The notes below the pieces were generated by a model. It was not told where the DNA came from and searched no databases. It saw nothing but the letters and a program-made list of their open reading frames with translations. Positions 5,278-10,557 of a stretch of DNA of 10,557 nucleotides are shown here, piece by piece; position 1 is the stretch's first letter; each line of letters opens with the position of its first letter. The translations under genes and the position numbers were made by a program. Location of the stretch: positions 1-10,557 of the forward strand of contig JALAHE010000027.1 of NCBI GenBank assembly GCA_022712075.1. The letters run 5' to 3'. Origin of the DNA: Galactobacter sp. (GTDB lineage: Bacteria > Actinomycetota > Actinomycetes > Actinomycetales > Micrococcaceae).

Positions 5278-7155
5278 CTATCGCTTCGCTACGCCACTCC
5301 AGACTTCGTCCCAGTTGCGCTGGGCTCCACGCTGGAAGGCCTCCGTCTCCCCCGTTCCGGAGGGAGCTTCCACCAGCAGCATGTTTTCGTTGTTAGTACG
5401 CAGAGCGAACGCGGTGAAGTTCTGGGCGCCGCCGTACCAAACGAACCGGTCCTGGGCTCCGCGGAAGGTGACGTGATCCGCCTGCACCGTCTTCAGGTGC
5501 ATCAGGTCTCGCGACACAAAGCGCACGGCGGGGTCCTTGAGGATCTTGAGCGTCTTCGGCGCGGTGGCGAAGAGCCCGCCCTCGGAGGCGATGATTTCGG
5601 CGGTGCACCCCTCCTTCACCAACCGCCGCAGGTGAGGCATGACCCGATTGGCGCGCGACTTGGACCACAGGTACCCGGCGATCCGCACCGTCCCGTCCTG
5701 GCCGGGGGTGCAACTCATGTTCGCCAGCAAGGCCTCGACCGGATCGTTCCACCCAGTTTTGGGAAAGAAGTCAGCTTGAACGGTGACGCCTCGTTGCGCA
5801 CCGGCGGCGGGGAGCGACAGCGGAGCGTGGCCGTACGCAGAGACCTCCTCGGTCAGCGTGAGCCCCGTGGACGCGCACTCCTTCTCACCCTTCTCACAAG
5901 TGGTGAGAACGCCGATTTCCCGGGCTGTGTCGGCGTAAACACTGGTGTTGTTGTAGACGCCCACGGCGTTGTGCCAGTACTCCCGCAACTGCCGGTTGCT
6001 CCAGTTGGCCGAGGAGTACCAGACCCACGGGTCAACGGTCTTGGACCACACGGTGTCCGAGATGGCGACGAACTTGTTGTGGTTGATCCCTGAGGTGTCG
6101 TCTCCGAAAGCGGTGCACCCGAGCTCGCACGTGCGGACCTCCGCCCAACTCCGCAACGACTTGACGGTCAGATCTTGGACCCCACCCTGCGCCGTTTCCA
6201 CCAGGAAGACGACGCGGGACTTGGTCACGCGCGCGCGGTTCTTGAGCGCATTGAGGATGGGCTTCACCGCCGCGTCTTGGTGCGCCAGGATGTACAGCGA
6301 CACGAAGATGTCGCTTCCCTGATCTGCCGCGCAGATCGCACCGATGAGCGGATCGACGATCCCCGAGCCATCCAGCCGGGTGGGGTCGTTTGCCATGTAG
6401 GTCAGCTCGGCTGCAGGCACCGTGCCGGCAGTGCATCGCTTGACTACCATAATGTCGGCCGCAGTACTCACGGCCCGGCCGGCCGGGGACGTCGCCACAG
6501 CGCGAATCCACTCGTGACCGTGCGCAGGCGTCCACGGGAGTGAGACGCTTCGGTCCTCGCCCGTGACGCCGTGCTTGACCTCGACCCAGCCCTTGCCTGT
6601 CTTGCGCTGCAGCGACACACGCGTCGCGACCGGGGCGCCTGCCACGACAACCCGGTTGGGGGACGCGGCCCCTTCTATGGAGTACCCGCTGGCTTCCAGG
6701 GTGACCTGCACCTTGGCGCGCCGCACCGTCCAGGACTTCAGGATGCGGCCCCCCGAACTCACACGGAGCTGGGGAGACTGGCCTGTGGGCGCATCCCAGC
6801 GCAGGGCCGAGTCACCGACGGCGTCAGAAACGCTGGCGTCGACCTCGCGCCACTCCTGCCCCGACCGCACGGCAAGCGTCATCCCCTCGTGGGGCTCCCC
6901 GGCGCTGACCGCGACCTCATAGGCCTCGCCGACGATGTACTCGTCAGCGGCAAGGATGGCAGCCGGTTCCTCGGCGGCGGGGCTAGGGGCTGGCGCGGTC
7001 AGCGCCCGCGCCGGAGCATCGTCCGGCCTCGGAAGGAAGAACCACAGGCCCGAGGCGGCCAGCACAAGCGTCAGCGCCACCGCAGGCAAGACGACCGCCA
7101 GGCGTCGACGTCCTACTGTGGTGTGCTCGCGGCGTTGGGCGCGGCCGCCGGTCAT
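5278..7155 (-). CDS. Membrane-anchored phospholipase D superfamily protein (paralogue of 1275-3329)
   Basis: 625 residues from ATG 7155, with GGAGG (7162-7166) 6 bases upstream. The N-terminus is basic (GRRRLAVV), then hydrophobic at about 19-41, then Pro/Ala-rich. No AxA site or lipobox is obvious, so it is probably a single-pass protein with the enzyme outside. An Ig-like region (about 70-235) includes VSLQRKTGKGWVEV (180-193). The two PLD halves carry HNKFVAISD (H359, K361) with VWYSSANWS, and HLKTVQAD (H553, K555, D560) with VWYGGAQNF and NNENMLL. The second motif is a complete HxKxxxxD; in the first, Asp is one residue late, as in the paralogue. Eight cysteines (241, 275, 343, 347, 420, 427, 482, 517) all align with the paralogue. 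GIVDPL, YWHNAVGV, ADFFPKT and YGGAQNF are also shared. The substrate is unknown. It ends 24 bp before galE with no terminator between, so read-through into galE is possible. Confidence 0.88.
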   Translation of the reverse strand: MTGGRAQRREHTTVGRRRLAVVLPAVALTLVLAASGLWFFLPRPDDAPARALTAPAPSPAAEEPAAILAADEYIVGEAYEVAVSAGEPHEGMTLAVRSGQEWREVDASVSDAVGDSALRWDAPTGQSPQLRVSSGGRILKSWTVRRAKVQVTLEASGYSIEGAASPNRVVVAGAPVATRVSLQRKTGKGWVEVKHGVTGEDRSVSLPWTPAHGHEWIRAVATSPAGRAVSTAADIMVVKRCTAGTVPAAELTYMANDPTRLDGSGIVDPLIGAICAADQGSDIFVSLYILAHQDAAVKPILNALKNRARVTKSRVVFLVETAQGGVQDLTVKSLRSWAEVRTCELGCTAFGDDTSGINHNKFVAISDTVWSKTVDPWVWYSSANWSNRQLREYWHNAVGVYNNTSVYADTAREIGVLTTCEKGEKECASTGLTLTEEVSAYGHAPLSLPAAGAQRGVTVQADFFPKTGWNDPVEALLANMSCTPGQDGTVRIAGYLWSKSRANRVMPHLRRLVKEGCTAEIIASEGGLFATAPKTLKILKDPAVRFVSRDLMHLKTVQADHVTFRGAQDRFVWYGGAQNFTAFALRTNNENMLLVEAPSGTGETEAFQRGAQRNWDEVWSGVAKR

Positions 7156-7199
7156 GGGTGTCCTCCAGGCAGGGTGGGTGGCGAGGGTGAAGACCTTCT

Positions 7200-7205
7200 A
7201 GGGTA
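7200..7205 (-). promoter_or_regulatory. Candidate -10 of the membrane-anchored PLD gene
   Basis: On minus, TACCCT is continued by AGAAGG and lies 44 bp before ATG 7155. The block TA-C-CCTAGAAGG differs at one base from TA-G-CCTAGAAGG at the promoter of the paralogue, which is the main argument for it. The hexamer 17 bp upstream (GGGAAC) does not resemble TTGACA, so a non-housekeeping sigma factor or an activator may be needed. Confidence 0.35.
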
Positions 7206-7235
7206 CGACGGCGCGGGGCCTGGTTCCCAGAAAGC

Positions 7236-7274
7236 GAACGGCCCGCCGCCCTGCGACAGGGTGACGGGCCGTTC
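7236..7274 (-). terminator. Rho-independent-like terminator after ilvE
   Basis: Arms 7236-7253 and 7257-7274 (18 nt each, rich in GAACGGCCCG/CGGGCCGTTC) pair with one mismatch and one wobble around a 3-base loop. The hairpin begins 14 bp after the ilvE stop. On minus the stem ends GTTC and runs into GCTTTCTGGG, a weak T-rich tail. It isolates ilvE from the PLD gene downstream. Confidence 0.82.
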
Positions 7275-7288
7275 CCAGCGTTGCGCGC

Positions 7289-8377
7289 TCAGACGAGCTT
7301 GGTCAGCCAGCCGTGGGTGTCGGCGACGGCGCCGGTCTGGACGCCCAGGAGCTGCTCACGGATGCGGGCCCACACGGCGTCTTCCCCGGTCTCCGGGAAC
7401 GTCATGGTGCCCTCCTCGCTGCGCAGCTCGGAAACGGGGGTGATGACGGCGGCGGTGCCGCAGGCGAAGACCTCGCGCAGGGTGCCCTGCGCCACGGCCT
7501 CGCGCCACTCCTCGATCGTGAACTTGCGCTCCTCGACGCTCAGGCCAAGGTCGGCGGCGATCTGCAGCACGGACGCGCGGGTGACGCCGTGAAGGATGTT
7601 GCCGTTCAGGCGAGGGGTCACCAGGCGGTTGCCCTCGAGCACGAAGAAGACGTTCATGCCGCCGAGCTCCTCGACCGCAAAGTCGTCGGTCGGGTCGAGG
7701 AAGAGCACCTGCGCGCAGCCGTGATCCTGGGCCTCGAGCTGGGCGGCCAGCGAGGCGGCGTAGTTGCCGCCGCACTTGGCCTCGCCCGTGCCGCCGTGGC
7801 CGGCGCGGGAGAAGTGCTCGGAGAGCCAGATCGGCACGGCGTGCAGCTCGCCGCCGAAGTAGTTGCCAGCGGGAGAGGCGATGACGCGGAAGCTGACCTC
7901 ACGCGAGGGGCGAACCCCCAGGAAGGCCTCCGTGGCGATCATGAACGGGCGCAGGTACAGCGCCTCGCCGTCGCCCTCCGGGACCCAGGCCTCGTCCACC
8001 TGAACCAGCAGCTTGACGGCCTCGACGAAGGACTCGACGGGCAGCTCGGGCAGCGCCAGGCGGCGCGCCGAGGCGTTGAGGCGCTCGGCGTTCTTCTCCG
8101 CGCGGAAGGTCTGGACCGAGCCGTCGGCGTGACGGTAGGCCTTCAGACCCTCGAAGATCTCCTGGCCGTAGTGCAGCACGGAGGCGGCGGGATCCAGGGC
8201 GATCGGACCGTAGGGCTCAACGCGGGCGTCGTGCCAGCCGACTCCTTCCGTCCAGTCAATGACGACGGTGTGGTCGGTGAAGTAGTTGCCGAAGCCGGGG
8301 TCCTTCAGGATCTCGGCGCGGCGCTCGTCCGTCGCGGGATGCTCGGACAGATGGCGGGCGAACTCCACAGTGCTCAC
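7289..8377 (-). CDS. ilvE: Branched-chain amino acid aminotransferase
   Basis: A 362-residue fold-type IV PLP enzyme that transaminates the 2-oxo acids of leucine, isoleucine and valine with glutamate; cytoplasmic. The PLP lysine is K201 in GTGEAKCGGNYAASL (196-210), matching the GxxKxGGNY pattern of the eukaryote/actinobacterial-type BCAT subgroup. Other family regions are VLHYGQEIFEGLKAYR (67-82), LYLRPFMIATE (140-150), EELGGMNVFFV (236-246), LNGNILHGVTR (257-267), ACGTAAVITPV (305-315) and a C-terminal DTHGWL. The start is GTG 8377 with GGAAG (in AAAGGAAG) 5 bases upstream; a GTG three codons in is less well spaced. It lies 117 bp after leuB, with no terminator between, so partial co-transcription from leuB is possible. 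A strong hairpin follows. Confidence 0.95.
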   Translation of the reverse strand: MSTVEFARHLSEHPATDERRAEILKDPGFGNYFTDHTVVIDWTEGVGWHDARVEPYGPIALDPAASVLHYGQEIFEGLKAYRHADGSVQTFRAEKNAERLNASARRLALPELPVESFVEAVKLLVQVDEAWVPEGDGEALYLRPFMIATEAFLGVRPSREVSFRVIASPAGNYFGGELHAVPIWLSEHFSRAGHGGTGEAKCGGNYAASLAAQLEAQDHGCAQVLFLDPTDDFAVEELGGMNVFFVLEGNRLVTPRLNGNILHGVTRASVLQIAADLGLSVEERKFTIEEWREAVAQGTLREVFACGTAAVITPVSELRSEEGTMTFPETGEDAVWARIREQLLGVQTGAVADTHGWLTKLV

Positions 8378-8479
8378 GGGTGCTTCCTTTTTTCAGTGGC
8401 CCGGCCGGTGAGTCGGGGTGTTGGTGCGGCGCCTAGCGGCCGCTGCTTGTGGCGGGCCTGCGCACGCGCTGACCCGTCA

Positions 8480-8485
8480 AGACTA
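8480..8485 (-). promoter_or_regulatory. Weak candidate -10 for ilvE
   Basis: On minus, TAGTCT (TANNNT type) sits just past the leuB stop codon and about 102 bp before the ilvE GTG. No good -35 exists, since that region is leuB coding sequence. If real, it gives ilvE a leader of about 95 nt; I saw no branched-chain-rich leader peptide or attenuator in it. Confidence 0.22.
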
Positions 8486-8494
8486 TGCGAGAGA

Positions 8495-9562
8495 TCACAC
8501 TGTGGCACCCAGAAGGGTGCCCACGATCGCGTCTCCCACCTCGGAGGTGCTGCGCGCCCCGAGGCCGGCGCGGGACTGGACGTCCTGTTCCACGGCGTTC
8601 TCGATGCGTTCGGCCGCCTCGTCCAGGCCCAGGTGGTGCAGCAGGAGGGCCACGGACAGGATCGCGGCGGAGGGATCGGCGATCCCCTGGCCTGCGATGT
8701 CGGGAGCCGAACCGTGGACGGGCTCGAACATGGACGGCGAGGTGCCATCGAGGTTGATGTTGCCGGACGCCGCCAGGCCGATGCCGCCCGTCACCGCGCC
8801 GGCGAGGTCGGTAAGGATGTCACCGAAGAGGTTGTCGGTCACGATCACGTCGAAGCGGGCCGGGTCGGAGACCATGAAGATGGTGGCTGCATCGACGTGC
8901 AGGTAATCGACGGCCACCTCCGGGAACTCGGCGGCGATCGCGTCGACCGTGCGGCGCCACAGGTGACCGGCGTGCACCAGTACGTTGTGCTTGTGCACGA
9001 GCGTGAGCTTCTTGCGCGGGCGGGCTGCGGCGCGCTCGAAGGCGTCGCGGACCACGCGGGCCACGCCGTGGGCGGTATTCAGGGAGACCTCGGTGGCGAT
9101 CTCGTGCTCGGTCCCCTGGCGGATGACGCCGCCGTTGCCGACGTACGGACCCTCCGTGCCCTCGCGGACCACGACAAAGTCGATGTCACCAGGCTCAGCG
9201 AGCGGGGAGCCCGTCCCCGGGTACAGGCGCGAGGGGCGCAGGTTGACGCAGTGGTCGAGGCTGAAACGCAGCTTGAGCAGCAGCTCGCGCTCGATCAGGC
9301 CGGAGGGGATACGCGTATCGCCCGGGGCGGCACCCACGGCACCAAACAGGATCGCCTCGTGCGAGCGGATCGACTCGAGCGTCTCGTTGGAGAGGGTCTC
9401 GCCCGTCTCCAGCCAGTGGTGGGCGCCGAGCGAATACTCGGTGAGGCTCACTCCGGTGTCGCTGCCGTTGAGGGCGGCCTCGAGGACGCGCACCGCCTGG
9501 GCCACCACCTCCGGTCCGATGCCGTCGCCGGGGATCACTGCCAGGTCGATGTTTCGCGTCAT
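8495..9562 (-). CDS. leuB: 3-Isopropylmalate dehydrogenase
   Basis: A 355-residue NAD-dependent beta-decarboxylating dehydrogenase that converts 3-isopropylmalate to 2-oxoisocaproate (via 2-isopropyl-3-oxosuccinate), the oxidative step of leucine synthesis. Visible signatures are AVIPGDGIGPEV (8-19), the loop LLLKLRFSLDHCVNLRP (94-110) with substrate-binding arginines, EGTEGPYVGNGG (134-145; Y140), VHKHNVL (189-195; catalytic K191), and VDYLHVDAATIFM (218-230; D224). DNLFGDILTDLAG (243-255; metal ligands D248, D252) and EPVHGSAPDIAGQGIADP (280-297) follow. The length is normal for the actinobacterial type. The start is ATG 9562, with no Shine-Dalgarno but TAGGAT 6 bp upstream. ilvE, the next pathway step for leucine, follows on the same strand, so the pair forms a leucine-synthesis unit. 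Confidence 0.96.
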   Translation of the reverse strand: MTRNIDLAVIPGDGIGPEVVAQAVRVLEAALNGSDTGVSLTEYSLGAHHWLETGETLSNETLESIRSHEAILFGAVGAAPGDTRIPSGLIERELLLKLRFSLDHCVNLRPSRLYPGTGSPLAEPGDIDFVVVREGTEGPYVGNGGVIRQGTEHEIATEVSLNTAHGVARVVRDAFERAAARPRKKLTLVHKHNVLVHAGHLWRRTVDAIAAEFPEVAVDYLHVDAATIFMVSDPARFDVIVTDNLFGDILTDLAGAVTGGIGLAASGNINLDGTSPSMFEPVHGSAPDIAGQGIADPSAAILSVALLLHHLGLDEAAERIENAVEQDVQSRAGLGARSTSEVGDAIVGTLLGATV

Positions 9563-9568
9563 GGCCCC

Positions 9569-9574
9569 ATCCTA
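9569..9574 (-). promoter_or_regulatory. Putative leaderless -10 box of leuB
   Basis: On minus, TAGGAT is followed by GGGGCC and then ATG (9562). A TTGCCC at 9594-9599 is a possible -35, but with a long 19-bp spacer. GGGG in the gap is too close to the ATG to act as a normal ribosome binding site. Confidence 0.55.
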
Positions 9575-9667
9575 GGAAACGGGTCCGAATGTTGGGCAAA
9601 CGGTCTCACAATATGAACGACGGCGACTCGGGTCGCCTGAGCGGCGAGACGCGCCTCACGCGACAGG

Positions 9668-9683
9668 TCAGACCGCGGTCTGA
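9668..9683. promoter_or_regulatory. Perfect 16-bp palindrome, putative operator upstream of the sensor kinase
   Basis: TCAGACCG followed at once by CGGTCTGA (8-bp arms, no spacer). It ends 22 bp before the kinase's -10 box, so it abuts or overlaps the expected -35 position, and lies about 94 bp from the leuB -10. NarL-type response regulators bind inverted repeats of similar size and often control their own operon, so an autoregulatory site is the natural guess. A site for an unrelated repressor is equally possible. Confidence 0.5.
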
Positions 9684-9705
9684 TCACGCCGAGCCCGCCG
9701 CCGCC

Positions 9706-9711
9706 TAGGCT
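9706..9711 (+). promoter_or_regulatory. Putative leaderless -10 box of the sensor kinase gene
   Basis: TAGGCT, then GGCCCC, then ATG (9718). It is the same box-to-start distance as at the FAH, galE and leuB genes. The expected -35 region (about 9683-9688) has no TTGACA-like hexamer and borders the palindrome, which suggests an activator-dependent promoter. Confidence 0.5.
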
Positions 9712-9717
9712 GGCCCC

Positions 9718-10557
9718 ATGAAGTGGCATCGCAGACTCGACGCGTGGGTGCGTTCGCACCCTGGTCGGGTGGACGCCATCGTCGCCATCACCGCCTTTGT
9801 GCTCTTTGCCGCCGCCCCGCTCCTGCTGGGGGTCGGGGTGAGCGTCTTCACCGGATCGCGCACACAGAACCTCGCCAAGGAGGCCTCGGCGCTGTTCGTG
9901 GGCGCGGCACTCGCCTGGGCACTGTCCGAACGTCGCACCCACCCGCGGCGCGCGTTGTGGGTCGCCGTCGCCGCCTGCCTGGTCCAGGTCGTGGTGCCGG
10001 GCGAGCCCGTCCCCATGAACCTGTTCGTGCCGGTGCTCCTCTACTCGATCACGGCGTACGGCGCCCGGGTGGACGCACGCTGGGCCCTGGCCTTCTCCGC
10101 GCTCGGCTCGGTGCTCGCCACGCTCAAGTTCACCGGTCTCACGTTCGCCAACGACCTGCCCACCTACGTGGCGGTCCTGATCTTCCACGTCCTGATCTGC
10201 ACCGTGGCGTGGGTGGCGGGCGACCTCACGCGGACCCGGCGCCTCGCCCTCGAGGCCGTCGCCGATAGGGCCCGGCGGCTCGAGCAGGAGCAGGAACAGG
10301 AACGCGCCCTCGCCGCCGCCGACGAAAGGCGACGGATCGCGCGCGAGATGCACGACGTCGTCGCGCATTCCCTCTCCGTGATCATCGCCCAGGCCGACGG
10401 CGCGCGGTACGCCGCGGCCGCCGATCCCGAGGTCGCCCCGCGCACCCTGGGGACCATCGCCCAAACGGGGCGCGAGGCCTTGCGGGAGATGCGATCCCTG
10501 CTTGGTGTCCTGCGGGCGGACGAGGACGAGTCGGCCCCCAAGGCCCCAGCCCCCGAC
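9718..10557 (+). CDS. Sensor histidine kinase, NarL/DesK class (runs off right edge)
   Basis: 280 residues are present and open to the window edge. A hydrophobic N-terminal half has about six predicted membrane helices (near 20-44, 56-70, 79-94, 101-115, 121-138 and 149-168), with no large extracellular sensor domain. A charged, coiled-coil-like segment rich in Arg/Glu/Gln (about 171-205) follows. The HisKA_3 dimerisation/phosphoacceptor helix is RIARE-MHDVVAHSLSV with H212 as the phosphoacceptor, continuing IIAQADGARYAA. This is the typical set-up of actinobacterial kinases paired with a LuxR/NarL-type response regulator, which probably follows outside the window. The HATPase_c domain is not reached. 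The signal is unknown; membrane-embedded sensing of envelope or lipid state is common in the class but unproven here. The start is ATG 9718, with a TAGGCT box 6 bp upstream and no Shine-Dalgarno. Confidence 0.92.
   Translation, partial: MKWHRRLDAWVRSHPGRVDAIVAITAFVLFAAAPLLLGVGVSVFTGSRTQNLAKEASALFVGAALAWALSERRTHPRRALWVAVAACLVQVVVPGEPVPMNLFVPVLLYSITAYGARVDARWALAFSALGSVLATLKFTGLTFANDLPTYVAVLIFHVLICTVAWVAGDLTRTRRLALEAVADRARRLEQEQEQERALAAADERRRIAREMHDVVAHSLSVIIAQADGARYAAAADPEVAPRTLGTIAQTGREALREMRSLLGVLRADEDESAPKAPAPD

Noticed and set aside
7032..7104. Tat signal or lipoprotein box in the membrane-anchored PLD protein
   Set aside because: GRRRLAVV resembles a twin-arginine motif only loosely, and no cleavage site or lipobox cysteine follows the hydrophobic segment; an uncleaved Sec anchor is simpler.
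7209..7228. ECF-sigma-like GGAAC box upstream of the membrane-anchored PLD gene
   Set aside because: GGGAAC is present on minus, but the GTC that would serve as the ECF -10 is only about 12 bp away, too close for a normal ECF promoter.
8378..8494. Leader-peptide attenuator or T-box for ilvE
   Set aside because: The gap holds no short reading frame rich in Leu, Ile or Val codons, no antiterminator/terminator pair and no T-box sequence; the small TTG frame there reads mostly Arg, Thr and Ser.
7313..9616. A 767-codon open frame on plus, opposite ilvE and leuB
   Set aside because: Both minus-strand genes are unmistakable. The plus frame is a low-complexity Gly/Ala/Val/Arg/Asp shadow arising from GC codon periodicity.
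9559..10464. A 301-codon open frame on minus opposite the sensor kinase
   Set aside because: It overlaps leuB's start and both promoters and is antisense to clear HisKA_3 coding sequence; it is Gly/Arg/Glu low-complexity.
1..10557. Mobile element, CRISPR array, tRNA/rRNA or toxin-antitoxin genes
   Set aside because: I looked for transposase-like proteins, regularly spaced direct repeats, cloverleaf sequences and short overlapping gene pairs and found none.

Overview
The window comes from a high-GC Gram-positive actinobacterium. Signs of this are the strong G/C codon bias, GTG starts, TANNNT boxes a few bases ahead of start codons (a leaderless-transcript signature), an actinobacterial-type glutamyl-tRNA synthetase N-terminus, and leuB, ilvE, a fumarylacetoacetate-hydrolase (FAH) family gene and gltX in one direction. 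From remembered gene order in Arthrobacter and relatives I infer Micrococcaceae or a neighbouring family; the genus cannot be read from this sequence.

Layout. 1-357 (minus) is the N-terminal part of gltX, running off the left edge. 358-541 is a divergent intergenic region with a leaderless gltX -10 box and several inverted repeats. 542-1162 plus stop (plus) encodes a small secreted protein made almost wholly of 19-20-residue repeats, predicted to be a beta-solenoid. It converges on a near-ideal hairpin (1206-1243), the shared terminator with the gene opposite. 1275-3329 (minus) encodes a secreted phospholipase D (PLD) superfamily protein. Then come, all on minus, an FAH-family hydrolase (3417-4181), UDP-glucose 4-epimerase galE (4219-5253) and a second, membrane-anchored PLD paralogue (5278-7155). 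A terminator hairpin (7236-7274) separates this block from ilvE (7289-8377) and leuB (8495-9562). After a 155-bp divergent region with a perfect 16-bp palindrome, a NarL/DesK-type sensor histidine kinase begins on plus (9718 to the right edge, incomplete).

How it fits together. leuB and ilvE serve branched-chain amino acid synthesis (leucine-specific oxidation; last transamination of Leu/Ile/Val). galE interconverts UDP-glucose and UDP-galactose and so feeds galactose into envelope glycans or galactose catabolism. The two PLD paralogues share domain order, eight aligned cysteines and both active-site regions, but one carries a cleavable-type signal peptide and the other an N-terminal membrane anchor. 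Together with the beta-solenoid protein they form an extracytoplasmic accessory set placed among housekeeping genes. Their substrate is unknown, and a link to galE or the envelope is only inference.

The most interesting points are the PLD pair with its altered HKD motifs and possible shared promoter element, the solenoid protein, five genes with TANNNT boxes 6-8 bp before ATG, and the palindrome ahead of the kinase gene. Every intergenic gap is shorter than 300 bp. I found no tRNA, rRNA, CRISPR array, transposase or phage gene.
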